The notes: generated from the sequence alone by a model not told the origin. DNA of 64,000 nucleotides from Streptomyces paradoxus (GCF_014202475.1 NZ_JACHGV010000003.1:286239-350238), one strand, 5' to 3'; numbered from the stretch's first letter, positions 34,397 through 44,686 are shown. A program made the numbers and translations.

Positions 34397-34403
34397 CCTG
34401 CCC

Positions 34404-35441
34404 GTGACGGGACACCACGGGGACGAGGGCAGGGAAGCGGACCGGCGGTCGAGAGCGCTGAAGATCGCCGCTCTGGCCCTGGCGGGGACGCTGGTGCTGG
34501 GCGCCGGAGCGGCGGGCTGGGCCTACTGGCACCTCAACGACAACATCACCGGCGTCGACATCGACAACGCGCTGGGCGACGACCGGCCGCCGAAGCCGGT
34601 GACCACCCCGGCGCCCTCGGCCCCGGCCCTGCCGAGCGAGGCCCTCAACATCCTGGTCCTCGGCTCGGACTCGCGCAGCGGCGAGGAGAACGCCAGGCTC
34701 GGCGGCGGCGACAGCTCCGGTGCCCGGTCCGACACGGCGATGGTCGTCCACCTCGACCCCGGGCGGACCAGCGCGACGGTGGTGAGCATCCCCCGCGACA
34801 CCCTGGTCACCCGCCCGTCCTGCCCGCGTCCGTCCGGCGGGTCGACGGCGGTGGCCCGCCACTCCATGTTCAACAGCGCCTACGAGGTGGGCGGTCCGGT
34901 CTGCGCGGTCAAGACGGTCGAGGAGATGACGGACGTCCGCATGGACCACTACCTCGAAATCGACTTCGCCGGCTTCGCCCGGCTGGTCGACGCGCTCGGC
35001 GGGGTCACCGTCACCACGGACGAGGACATCGCCGACGAGGACAGCCATCTGCGGCTGAAGGCGGGCACCCACCACCTGGACGGCACCCAGGCCCTCGGCC
35101 TCGCCCGCACCCGGCACGGCATAGGCGACGGCAGCGACCTGGGCCGCATAGGCCTCCAGCAGAAGCTGGTGAAGGCCCTGCTGGAGCAGATCGCCTCCCA
35201 GGACCTGCTCACCGACCCGGCCAGGCTGTACCGCGTCGCGGACGCGGTGACGGCAGGCCTCACCACGGACACCGGCCTGGACTCCCTCGCCGAACTGACC
35301 AGGCTCGGACAGAGCCTGCAGGGCCTCTCGGCGAGCCAGGTGCGGACGGTGATGATGCCCGTGGTGCGGGCGCCGTCGGATCCCAACCGGGTGGTGGCGG
35401 AGGAGCCGGAGGCGCGGAAGCTGTGGGAGTCGCTGCGCTGA
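34404..35441 (+). CDS. LytR-CpsA-Psr family cell-envelope glycopolymer ligase
   Basis: Members of this family attach teichoic acids or other polyprenyl-linked glycopolymers to peptidoglycan. The 345-residue protein has a short cytoplasmic N-terminus, one membrane helix (about 20-42), and an extracytoplasmic LCP domain with NILVLGSDSRSG, ARSDTAMVVHLDPG, VVSIPRDTLV and LGLARTRHGIGDGSDLGRIGLQQ. The Arg and Asp residues that bind the pyrophosphate are present. The DGPF/sigma genes follow on the same strand. Confidence 0.93.
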   Translation: MTGHHGDEGREADRRSRALKIAALALAGTLVLGAGAAGWAYWHLNDNITGVDIDNALGDDRPPKPVTTPAPSAPALPSEALNILVLGSDSRSGEENARLGGGDSSGARSDTAMVVHLDPGRTSATVVSIPRDTLVTRPSCPRPSGGSTAVARHSMFNSAYEVGGPVCAVKTVEEMTDVRMDHYLEIDFAGFARLVDALGGVTVTTDEDIADEDSHLRLKAGTHHLDGTQALGLARTRHGIGDGSDLGRIGLQQKLVKALLEQIASQDLLTDPARLYRVADAVTAGLTTDTGLDSLAELTRLGQSLQGLSASQVRTVMMPVVRAPSDPNRVVAEEPEARKLWESLR

Positions 35442-35490
35442 CCTGCGCAAACGACGGTCTGAAAAATCTTCGCAGAAAATCCGGCGAGCG

Positions 35491-35517
35491 TGTCGATCCG
35501 GCGGCCCCCCGATCGAC
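35491..35517 (+). promoter_or_regulatory. Predicted ECF42 sigma-dependent promoter
   Basis: TGTCGA (35491-35496) is followed after 17 bases by CGAC (35514-35517). As I recall, ECF42 sigma factors recognise TGTCGA at -35 and CGA/TC at -10. It lies about 50 bases before the DGPF gene, so the module is likely autoregulated. Confidence 0.6.
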
Positions 35518-35569
35518 GCAGGGGTGAGAGCGGGGAAGGGCCCCGCTCCGAGGACCCCGAGGAGTCACG

Positions 35570-35926
35570 ATGCCGCGCTTTCTCACCTTGATCCGCGTCG
35601 ACGAGAAGAACGCGCCCGCCGAGGGCCCGAGCCCCGAGCTCATGGAGCGGATGGGCAAGCTGCTGGAGGAGATCACCAAGGCCGGGGTCATGCTCGACAC
35701 GGCCGGGCTCACGCCGACCTCGGACGGCAGCCGGGTGACCTGGGAGGGTGGGCAGCTCTCCGTCACCGACGGGCCGTTCACCGAGTCCAAGGAGGTCATC
35801 GGCGGCTACTCGATCAGCCAGTGCAAGGACAAGGCCGAGGCGATCGAGTGGACCAAGCGGTTCCTCTCGCTGCACGAGGACTACTGGACGATCACCGCGG
35901 AGGTCCGGCAGATCGCCGAGGACTGA
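35570..35926 (+). CDS. YCII-related DGPF-domain protein
   Basis: The 118-residue protein begins MPRFLTLIRVDEKNAP and carries the DGPF hallmark SVTDGPFTESKEVIGGYSISQC. DGPF proteins are small dimeric alpha/beta proteins genetically linked to ECF sigma factors of group ECF42. Here the sigma gene starts 47 bases downstream. GAGGAGT precedes the ATG. A matching ECF42 promoter lies upstream. The biochemical role is not established. Confidence 0.92.
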   Translation: MPRFLTLIRVDEKNAPAEGPSPELMERMGKLLEEITKAGVMLDTAGLTPTSDGSRVTWEGGQLSVTDGPFTESKEVIGGYSISQCKDKAEAIEWTKRFLSLHEDYWTITAEVRQIAED

Positions 35927-35973
35927 CCGGTCCCGCTTGGCCGGGCGGCACCACGGGTGTCTGATGGTGGGCT

Positions 35974-37290
35974 GTGACGTCGCAGCCCACCCCGGACTCG
36001 CAGCCATCCCCGGCCTCGCAGCCGGCCCCGGACCCGGTGCCCCGGGCCGAGCGCGCCGCCGGAGCCATCGAGACCGTCTTCCGCATGGAGTCGCCCCGGA
36101 TCATCGCCGGTGTCACCCGCATCGTCCGGGACGTCGGCATCGCCGAGGAACTCGCGCAGGACGCGCTGGTCGCGGCACTGGAGCAGTGGCCGCGGGACGG
36201 GGTGCCCGACAACCCGGGCGCCTGGCTCATGACCACCGCCCGCCACCGCGCCGTCGACCTGGTCCGGCGCCGGGAGAACTACGGCCGCAAGCTGGCGGAG
36301 ATCGGCCGGGACCTGTCGAACACGACTCCCGCCGAGGAGGCCGCCGACCCCGACGACATCGACGACGACCTGCTCCGCCTGGTCTTCACCGCCTGCCACC
36401 CGGTCCTGTCCACCGAGGCCCGCACCGCCCTGACCCTGCGCCTGCTGGGAGGGCTCACCACGGCCGAGATCGCCCGCGCCTTCCTGGTCCCGGAGCCGAC
36501 GATCGCGCAGCGCATCGTCCGCGCCAAACGCACCCTCGCGACGAGGAACATCGCCTTCGAGGTGCCCCACGGCCCCGACCGCGAGGCCCGCCTCGGCTCG
36601 GTCCTCGACGTCATCTACCTGATCTTCAACGAGGGGTACGCCGCCACGGCCGGCGACGACTGGCTCCGGCCGTCCCTGTGCGAGGACGCCCTGCGCCTGG
36701 CCCGGGTGCTCACGGCCCTCATGCCGAAGGAACCCGAAGTGCACGGCCTCACCGCGCTCCTGGAGTTCCAGGCATCCCGTACGGCGGCCCGCACCGGTCC
36801 CTCCGGCGAGCCGGTCCTGCTGAAGGACCAGAACCGCTCCCGCTGGAACCGCTTGCTCATCGCCCGCGGCATCGCCGCACTGGGCCGGGCCGAGGCCACC
36901 TCCAGCGGTGCGCCGAACCCGTACCTCCTCCAGGCGGCGATCGCCGCCTGCCACGCGCACGCGTACACCTACGAGGAGACCGACTGGTCCCGCATCGCCA
37001 CCCTCTACGGCCTCCTGGCCGCCCGCTCCCCGTCCCCGGTCGTGGAGCTGAACCGCGCGGTGGCCGTCTCGATGTCCGAGGGCCCGGCCGAGGCCCTCGC
37101 CCTCGTCGACGCCTTGGCCGGCGACCCCGCCCTGCGGGACTACCACCTGCTGCCCAGCGTCCGCGGCGACCTCCTCGCCCGCCTGGGCCGTACGGCCGAG
37201 GCCCGTGCCGAGTTCGAACGGGCGGCGTCCCTGACCCGCAACGAACGGGAGCGGGAGCTGCTGCTCAGGCGGGCGGCGGAGCAGTCCTAG
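35974..37290 (+). CDS. ECF42-group RNA polymerase sigma factor with C-terminal extension
   Basis: The 438-residue protein has a short Pro/Ser/Gln-rich N-terminus and the sigma2 region (ELAQDALVAALEQWPRDGVPDNPGAWLMTTARHRAVDLVRRR). A sigma4 region follows (LTLRLLGGLTTAEIARAFLVPEPTIAQRIVRAKR). After that comes an extension of about 220 residues (VLDVIYLIFNEGYAATAG, then LNRAVAVSMSEGPAEALALVD), rich in helical repeats. This large C-terminal domain replaces an anti-sigma factor in ECF42 proteins. The GTG at 35974 is used. It is paired with the DGPF gene. Confidence 0.93.
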   Translation: MTSQPTPDSQPSPASQPAPDPVPRAERAAGAIETVFRMESPRIIAGVTRIVRDVGIAEELAQDALVAALEQWPRDGVPDNPGAWLMTTARHRAVDLVRRRENYGRKLAEIGRDLSNTTPAEEAADPDDIDDDLLRLVFTACHPVLSTEARTALTLRLLGGLTTAEIARAFLVPEPTIAQRIVRAKRTLATRNIAFEVPHGPDREARLGSVLDVIYLIFNEGYAATAGDDWLRPSLCEDALRLARVLTALMPKEPEVHGLTALLEFQASRTAARTGPSGEPVLLKDQNRSRWNRLLIARGIAALGRAEATSSGAPNPYLLQAAIAACHAHAYTYEETDWSRIATLYGLLAARSPSPVVELNRAVAVSMSEGPAEALALVDALAGDPALRDYHLLPSVRGDLLARLGRTAEARAEFERAASLTRNERERELLLRRAAEQS

Positions 37291-38457
37291 CTACGCCCGG
37301 ACCGGGTGCCCGATGAGCATCGCGGGCGCCCCCGCGACCCGGGTCAGGAACACCGTGGCCGCGTGCGGACCCTGCGGCTTGACCTTCCTGCGGAGTTCCT
37401 CCGGCTCGACCGCCGAGCCCCGCTTCTTCACGGTCAGCGTGCCGACCCGCCGCTCCCGCAGCAGCGCCTTCAGCTTCTTGACGTTGAACGGCAGGTGGTC
37501 GGTGATCTCGTAGGCCGTGGCGTACGGGGTCGGGTGCAGCGCGTCGGCCGTGACGTACGCGATGGTCGCGTCGAGCAGCCCGCCGCCGACCCGGTCGGCC
37601 ACCTCGGCGACCAGGTGGGCGCGGATGACGGCGCCGTCGGGCTCGTAGAGGTAGCGGCCGGGCGGGCGGACCCCGGGGTCGGGCAGGCCGCGGGAGAGCA
37701 GGGTGCGGGGACCCGGCAGCAGGGTCGCCCGGACCGCCCCCGGCTCGGTGCCGAACCACAGCACCGCCTCCTTGACGTCCCCGCCGTCGGAGATCCACTC
37801 GGCCTCGGCGTCCTCGGGGACCGCCTCGTGCGGGATGCCGGGGGCGATCTTCAGGGCGGCGCGAGGGGCCCGGCGGGCGGCGGACACGGCCCAGGACAGG
37901 GGCGGTGAGTAGGCCTCGGGGTCGAAGATCCGGCCGCGGCCGCCGCGCCGGGCGGGGTCGACGAACACGGCGTCGAAACCGGCCGTGTCCACGTCCGTGA
38001 CGTCCGCCTCGCGGACCTCGACGAGGCCGGTCAGGCCCAGCGCGTCGGCGTTCGCCCGGGCCGCCGCGGCCGTCTGCGGGTCCCGGTCCACGGCCAGCAC
38101 CCGGATCCCGGCGCGGGCCAGCGCGATCGCGTCGCCGCCGATGCCGCAGCACAGGTCGGCGACCGAGGTGATGCCCAGGTCGGCCATGCGCCGGGCCCGG
38201 TAGGCCGCCACGCTCGCCCGGGTCGACTGCTCGACCCCGTTCGGGGTGAAGAACATCCGGCCCGCGTCCTCGGCCCCGAACTTCACCGCCGCCCGCTGCC
38301 GCAGCCGGGCCTGGCCCAGCGCCGCCGAGACCAGCTCGGCGGGGTGCTCGCGGCGCAGCCGGGTCGCGACGGCCAGCTCCTGCGCCGGGTCGGTGTCTCG
38401 CACCTCGTCGAGGAGGGCGCGGCCTTCGGGGGTGAGGAGGAGGGCGAGGTCGTTCAC
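37291..38457 (-). CDS. Class I SAM-dependent methyltransferase with THUMP-like C-terminal domain
   Basis: The 388-residue reading from GTG 38457 has a helical N-terminus and a Rossmann methyltransferase core: VADLCCGIGGDAIALARAGIRVLAVDRD, then FDAVFVDPARRGGRGRIFDPEAYSPPLSW. A C-terminal domain follows with VKKLKALLRERRVGTLTVKKRG. This composition fits the THUMP-like methyltransferase family, which suggests an RNA or ribosome substrate. The longer in-frame reading to 38670 would overlap the divergent lipoprotein gene. It converges with the sigma gene. Confidence 0.85.
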   Translation of the reverse strand: MNDLALLLTPEGRALLDEVRDTDPAQELAVATRLRREHPAELVSAALGQARLRQRAAVKFGAEDAGRMFFTPNGVEQSTRASVAAYRARRMADLGITSVADLCCGIGGDAIALARAGIRVLAVDRDPQTAAAARANADALGLTGLVEVREADVTDVDTAGFDAVFVDPARRGGRGRIFDPEAYSPPLSWAVSAARRAPRAALKIAPGIPHEAVPEDAEAEWISDGGDVKEAVLWFGTEPGAVRATLLPGPRTLLSRGLPDPGVRPPGRYLYEPDGAVIRAHLVAEVADRVGGGLLDATIAYVTADALHPTPYATAYEITDHLPFNVKKLKALLRERRVGTLTVKKRGSAVEPEELRRKVKPQGPHAATVFLTRVAGAPAMLIGHPVRA

Positions 38458-38575
38458 CGGATCATTGTCGGCCACGGCGGCGGGCGGACGGTGTGTGGGC
38501 CAGTCGGTGGATGGTGGGGCACCGGCCGCGGTGTCGGGCCGGGATCGGCGGGAGGGGCTGCGAGGATCCGGCACC

Positions 38576-39511
38576 ATGCGAGCAGTCGTACAAAATGACA
38601 AAAGTCGGGCAGGGGGGCGTGCGTCCGCGCGCGTGCGGATCGGCCTCGCCGTGCTCGTGCTCGCCGCCATCGCCTCCGGCTGCGCGCAGGACGGCGGCGA
38701 CCAGGTCCCCCCGGCCGGCGGCCAGCAGCCCCTCGACGCGCCCCCGGCCCGCGCACTCGACTCCTACGCCGCCAAGCTGCGCGCCGCGCACGCCGCCCGG
38801 GCCGCCGCCGCGCACCGCTGGGACCTGCGCAGGACCCCGCTCGCCGCCCCGCCGCCCCCGGCCGAGAAGCCGAGGATCAGGACCCGCAAGGGCTTCGAGG
38901 TGAACGGCCACCGGACCTCGAACCTCCCGCCCGTCTTCACCACGGTCCCCACCCGGGACAAGGTCGTCTTCCTCACCATCGACGACGGCGCCGAGAAGGA
39001 CCGGGCGTTCCTTCGGATGATGAGCGACCTGGACGTCCCCTACAGCGCCTTCCTCAGCGGTTACCTGGTCAAGGACGACACCCGCTACTTCCGGAGGATG
39101 CAGTCCAAGGGCGTGGTCCTGAACAACCACACCCTCCACCACCCCAACCTGCGGGGCCTGTCGTACCGGGCGCAGAAGCGCGAGATCTGCGGCATGCAGC
39201 GCTACCTGGAGAAGCGGTTCGGCAAACGCCCCGCCCTCTTCCGCCCGCCCTTCGGCAGCTACGACCGGGCGACCCTGCGCGCCGCCAAGGCCTGCGGCAT
39301 CGCGTACGTGCCCCTGTGGAACCAGGAGGTCTTCGCCGATCACTGGGAGTACCGCGAGGGCGACCGCAAGCTGCGCCCGGGGGACATCGTCCTCACGCAC
39401 TTCCGGGGCCGTGACCAGTGGAAGGGCACGATGGCCGACATGGTCCGCCGCTTCCTGGACAAGGTCACGGCCCAGGGGTACGCGGTGGGGCGGCTGGAGG
39501 ACTACCTGTGA
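38576..39511 (+). CDS. Polysaccharide deacetylase lipoprotein (NodB fold), first copy
   Basis: The 311-residue protein has an N-terminal lipoprotein-type signal ending in AIASGC and an Ala/Pro-rich linker. The NodB domain motifs are TIDDGAEKD (metal-binding Asp pair), NNHTLHHPNL (two His ligands) and RPPFGSYDRATLRAA. The C-terminal half has LRPGDIVLTHFRG. It probably deacetylates a cell-surface glycan. The start has a GAGGA ribosome-binding site. Its TGA overlaps the GTG of a second, related gene. Confidence 0.88.
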   Translation: MRAVVQNDKSRAGGRASARVRIGLAVLVLAAIASGCAQDGGDQVPPAGGQQPLDAPPARALDSYAAKLRAAHAARAAAAHRWDLRRTPLAAPPPPAEKPRIRTRKGFEVNGHRTSNLPPVFTTVPTRDKVVFLTIDDGAEKDRAFLRMMSDLDVPYSAFLSGYLVKDDTRYFRRMQSKGVVLNNHTLHHPNLRGLSYRAQKREICGMQRYLEKRFGKRPALFRPPFGSYDRATLRAAKACGIAYVPLWNQEVFADHWEYREGDRKLRPGDIVLTHFRGRDQWKGTMADMVRRFLDKVTAQGYAVGRLEDYL

Positions 39512-40224
39512 GGCGGCCGGCCGCCGCCGTGCTGTGCGCGGCCCTGCTGGCCGGCTGCGCCGGGCCCGCGGGGGAGCGGCCGCGCCCCGCCGACGGCCGC
39601 GCGCAGGACCCGGCACGCGCGGCGAGCGACAGCCGCCGGCTGCCCCCCGTCGTGGACCACGTCCCCACCCGCGACCCGGTCGTCTTCCTCACCTACGACG
39701 ACGGCGCCGAACGCGACCCCCGCTTCGTCGGCCTCGTCCGCGAACGGCGGCTCCCGGTCAGCATGTTCCTCACGGACAGCGTCGTGGGGCCCGGCTACGG
39801 CCACTTCGCCCGGCTGCGCGCGGTCGGCGCGTCCATCCAGAACCACACCCTCGACCACCCCGCCCTGCGCGGCCTGCCCTACGCCGGGCAGCGCGCCGAG
39901 ATCTGCGGCCAGCAGCACAAGCTCCGCTCCCGCTTCGGCATCAGCCCCCGCCTCTTCCGCCCGCCCTACGGCACCTACGACACGACGACCCTGCGCGCCG
40001 CAGCCGACTGCGGCATCACGGCGGTCGTCCTGTGGCGCGTGTCCCTGGACGCCCACGGCGAACTGGCCTACACCCGGGGCGAGCCCGGCCTGCGCGCCGG
40101 AGACATCGTCTCGGTGCCGTCCGGCGAGACCGGGTCACTGACCCTCACGGAACGGACCGAGCGGCTGCTGCGGGAGATCGGGGAGCGGGGGCTGCGGGTG
40201 GGGCGGCTGGAGGACCACCTTTAG
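39508..40224 (+). CDS. Polysaccharide deacetylase lipoprotein (NodB fold), second copy
   Basis: The 238-residue protein starts at a GTG overlapping the previous stop (GTGA). It has a short signal with lipobox LLAGC, and the NodB motifs TYDDGAERDPR, QNHTLDHPAL and RPPYGTYDTTTLRAA. The end LTLTERTERLLREIGERGLRVGRLEDHL parallels the first copy. The pair looks like a tandem duplication that has diverged. Confidence 0.88.
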   Translation: MRRPAAAVLCAALLAGCAGPAGERPRPADGRAQDPARAASDSRRLPPVVDHVPTRDPVVFLTYDDGAERDPRFVGLVRERRLPVSMFLTDSVVGPGYGHFARLRAVGASIQNHTLDHPALRGLPYAGQRAEICGQQHKLRSRFGISPRLFRPPYGTYDTTTLRAAADCGITAVVLWRVSLDAHGELAYTRGEPGLRAGDIVSVPSGETGSLTLTERTERLLREIGERGLRVGRLEDHL

Positions 40225-40266
40225 GACCACCTGGGGAGAGCATCCGGCCGACGCGCCGCGGGGCAA

Positions 40267-40293
40267 TTAGCAGTCCGCTTGACCGAGTGCTAA
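40267..40293 (+). promoter_or_regulatory. CIRCE operator 1 (HrcA site)
   Basis: TTAGCAGTC-N9-GAGTGCTAA matches the CIRCE consensus TTAGCACTC-N9-GAGTGCTAA with one mismatch. HrcA bound here would repress groES-groEL1. Confidence 0.9.
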
Positions 40294-40308
40294 TCGCAGT
40301 CATAGTCT
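40279..40308 (+). promoter_or_regulatory. groES vegetative-type promoter overlapping CIRCE 1
   Basis: TTGACC (40279-40284) and TAGTCT (40303-40308) are spaced by 18 bases. The -35 element lies inside the first CIRCE, so HrcA binding should block polymerase. Confidence 0.7.
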
Positions 40309-40313
40309 CGGCT

Positions 40314-40340
40314 CTGGCACTCCCCCTAGGAGAGTGCCAA
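40314..40340 (+). promoter_or_regulatory. CIRCE operator 2 (variant)
   Basis: CTGGCACTC-N9-GAGTGCCAA is a second CIRCE-like element with the outer TTA/TAA changed to (C)TGG/CCA on both arms. It lies just downstream of the -10 element, near the transcription start. Confidence 0.85.
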
Positions 40341-40439
40341 CACAGCGACGGGCAGGTCCGGCACCCGCGACGACGGATCCACCTGGTCGCCACCTCAGAC
40401 AGTTAACCCCGTGAGATCTCCGAAGGGGGAGGTCGGATC

Positions 40440-40748
40440 GTGACGACCACCAGCTCCAAGGTTGCCATCAAGCCGCTCGAGGACCGCATCGTGGTCCAGC
40501 CGCTCGACGCCGAGCAGACCACCGCCTCTGGCCTGGTCATCCCGGACACCGCCAAGGAGAAGCCCCAGGAGGGCGTCGTCCTGGCCGTGGGCCCGGGCCG
40601 CTTCGAGGACGGCAACCGTCTTCCGCTCGACGTCTCCGTCGGCGACGTCGTGCTCTACAGCAAGTACGGCGGCACCGAGGTGAAGTACAACGGCGAGGAG
40701 TACCTCGTCCTCTCGGCCCGCGACGTGCTCGCGATCGTCGAGAAGTAA
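40440..40748 (+). CDS. groES: Co-chaperonin GroES
   Basis: The 102-residue protein forms the heptameric lid of the GroEL chamber. It has [39 protein letters not shown] (mobile loop) and the C-terminal [16 protein letters not shown] 40440 has a GGGGGAGG ribosome-binding site. It is controlled by two CIRCE operators and followed by groEL1 after a 116-base gap with a hairpin. Confidence 0.97.
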   Translation: MTTTSSKVAIKPLEDRIVVQPLDAEQTTASGLVIPDTAKEKPQEGVVLAVGPGRFEDGNRLPLDVSVGDVVLYSKYGGTEVKYNGEEYLVLSARDVLAIVEK

Positions 40749-40772
40749 TTCACCCCAAGCACATTGCTTTGA

Positions 40773-42490
<1,718 letters not shown>

Positions 42491-42550
42491 CGCATGAGGC
42501 ATGACGCATGACGGCTGAGGGCTGACGACGTCGGCCCGCCCGAGCCCGAG

Positions 42551-42591
42551 CGAAGGCCCGGCACCCCGGAGACGGGGCTGCCGGGCCTTCG
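42551..42591 (+). terminator. Terminator after groEL1
   Basis: An 18-bp stem with a single bulge (arms 42551-42568 and 42573-42591) and a GAGA loop lies 60 bases after the groEL1 stop. It is one of the strongest hairpins in the window. Confidence 0.85.
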
Positions 42592-42679
42592 CCGTGTGCC
42601 CTCCTCCGCCGGTCTGGGAACCGCGCCGGGGTCGGCGACGGTCTACCCGCAGAGCAGGCGGATCATAAAGGGGGTAGGG

Positions 42680-43747
42680 ATGAACCAGGTGCTCTACGGG
42701 GAACGGTCCCGCAACCCGCTGGCGCGGACGGTGCGGCTCACCGAGGACGGACTGCGCAGGGGCGGCAGGACGACCCCACTGGACGAGCTGAATCTCGCCG
42801 CCATGGCAGAAGCGTTCCTGCGGGGCTGCTGGCTCGGCGGCGGGGGCACCGAACGCCCCCTGGGGATGCTGCCCCAGGGCCCCGGCGTCGTCCCGGTCAC
42901 CCGCGTGACCGGCACCACCACCCCCCTGAAGGTCCGTCAGGCCGCCGACTTCGCCCGCGCGCTGGGCGAACTGGCGGTGCGCAGGTGCGGCGGGCCGGAC
43001 CACGTGGCCGACCTCGTCGCACGGGCGCAGGCGGAGGGCGTACCGCTGTGGATCGCGCGCCGCCACGCGCCCGGCCCCGCCGGACGGGTGACCGTTGCCG
43101 TGGACCGGCGCTCGGTACGCGTGGACGTCTGGGGCCCGCACGCCCCCGCCGTGCGCCTGTGGGCGCCGTACGGCTACCGTCCCGACGGTGCCGACCGGGC
43201 CAACGGCTTGGTCATGTACGTCGGCGACCTCACCGCCCGGCTCGAACTGCGCAAGAAGGCGCGCAAGTCCAAGAGCAAAGTCGAGATCCGCCTGCCGGAC
43301 CGGCTCTGGACCCTGCGCCGCGAGGACGCCGAGAGTTCGTGGCTGCTGCGCGACGACCAGCGGGTCGCGCTGCTGACCCGCCCCTCACGGTGGCCAGGCC
43401 CCCCGCCCGGCTCGGTGCTGCTGCCGCTTGCCGACGTGCACCACGAGAGCCCCGACCCCCTGGACGCCGTCATGGCCCACGCGGTCGCGGTGTCCTTCGG
43501 CCTCGGCGACACGACGGGCCTGGCCAGATTCCGCGCCGTGAAACGCCGCCGGGCCACGGACGAGGACACCTGGGACCACCCCTGGTTCAGCAACCTCGGC
43601 AGGGACCGCGTCGACAACGAACCCGGCGGCGGCGACGGCTGGGGCAGCGACGGCGGGGACGGGGGCGACGGGAGCGGGGGCGGCAGTGACGGCGGCGGTG
43701 GGGACGGCGGCGGTGGGGACGGAGGGGGCGGTGGCGGAGGCGACTAG
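42680..43747 (+). CDS. Unrecognised protein with Gly/Asp-rich C-terminal tail
   Basis: The 355-residue protein begins MNQVLYGERSRNPLARTVRLTEDGLRR, with a good Gly-rich ribosome-binding region (AGGGGGTAGGG) before ATG 42680. The body is basic and mixed alpha/beta, with RVTVAVDRRSVRVDVWGPHAPAVRLWAPYGYRPDG and a Lys/Arg stretch (RKKARKSKSK). The last 45 residues consist almost only of Gly, Asp and Ser. No known domain is recognised. It is transcribed after the groEL terminator, so it should have its own promoter. The function is unknown. Confidence 0.75.
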   Translation: MNQVLYGERSRNPLARTVRLTEDGLRRGGRTTPLDELNLAAMAEAFLRGCWLGGGGTERPLGMLPQGPGVVPVTRVTGTTTPLKVRQAADFARALGELAVRRCGGPDHVADLVARAQAEGVPLWIARRHAPGPAGRVTVAVDRRSVRVDVWGPHAPAVRLWAPYGYRPDGADRANGLVMYVGDLTARLELRKKARKSKSKVEIRLPDRLWTLRREDAESSWLLRDDQRVALLTRPSRWPGPPPGSVLLPLADVHHESPDPLDAVMAHAVAVSFGLGDTTGLARFRAVKRRRATDEDTWDHPWFSNLGRDRVDNEPGGGDGWGSDGGDGGDGSGGGSDGGGGDGGGGDGGGGGGGD

Positions 43748-44686
43748 CCGTCCGGCGGCCGTACCCCTTCCGCGTCCTGTGACCTCCGCCCGGCGGCTCA
43801 CCAGGACTTGCTGCGATCGAACTCCGTGATGTTGATCTTCACGCCCGAAGTCTTGAGCGTGGTGGGGGACTCACCCGTCGCCGTCTGGGTCGGCTGGTCA
43901 CCGTGCTCAGCGGGCGGACGGAGATCGGCCGCACCGACCCGGCCCTGCGCGCGCATCCGCCTCCGCTGCCGCCGTGTCCGACGAAGGCCGGGATTCCGTG
44001 CGCCCCATCGGACTCTGCGGTCGACCACTAGGAACCACGGCCGGTGCCCGGGAGCCGGCTCGTCGGCGGACCCGAGCGGCATGGACCTATGCCGGGCACT
44101 GACCGGAGAACGGGCGGCCGACTACTGGGGCGCAACGCCCAGGTCGCACACGTAGATGTCCCAGTAGGGCGGTGTGACGCCGGCCAGTGGGCCCTTTCTG
44201 CCGACGTTCGTCCACCCCCAGTGCTGGCACCGCCTTCCCGGGCAGCCGGGTCCTGACCTGTTGGCCCGCACGTCGGCGACCGTCTACACCGGGACTACGC
44301 CGCCGAGCCCTCGTGCCACCCGGAGGAACCGCGACTGGTCGGCGGTCATGTACGCCGCAGGAGGGCCGTCGGCCCGGCGTGACGCGCACGACACCGGCCC
44401 GCCCGACCGGACGGACCTGGGGTGAGGCCGGGGCGTCGGCGGCCGTGTGGCACTCAGGAGACGATGGGCAGGGGGAGGGCGAGCAGGGTGGCCACTGCTT
44501 CCGGTTGACCTCGTGCGCCCTCGGCATCGCGGAGGTCGGCAAGGTGCGCAGGACCAAGGCGGTCGTCCGTCGGCGCCGACTTTGCGCAGGGGGCACCACG
44601 ACCCGGAGGTGGACACCACACCCCGAGTCCCTGGCGTGCGCGCACCATCGCCAGCCGTACCGGCGGACCGAAGGAGTGCCGCGAGG
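43748..44686. other. Poorly coding region, possible gene decay
   Basis: This 0.94-kb stretch has no convincing full-length gene. On the minus strand a frame from 44619 to 44122 reads through one internal TAG (44284-44286) and contains YMTADQSRFLRVARGLGG, QHWGWTNVGRKGPLAG and TPPYWDIYVCDLGVAPQ, which look protein-like but unidentifiable. A second minus-strand piece is listed separately at 43798-43956. The stretch may hold degraded accessory genes. Confidence 0.4.
43798..43956 (-). CDS. Possible small protein or gene remnant
   Basis: This 52-residue reading ends TTLKTSGVKINITEFDRSKSW and has high GC at third positions in that part. A GGAGG lies only a few bases before the ATG at 43956. The same frame continues upstream with Arg-rich, low-quality sequence, so it may be the C-terminal end of a decayed gene. 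No family is recognised. Confidence 0.3.
   Translation of the reverse strand: MRAQGRVGAADLRPPAEHGDQPTQTATGESPTTLKTSGVKINITEFDRSKSW

Noticed and set aside
34949..36007. Minus-strand open frame opposite the LytR-type and DGPF genes
   Set aside because: It spans the ends of two well-supported plus-strand genes and the ECF42 promoter, and shows no recognisable domain.
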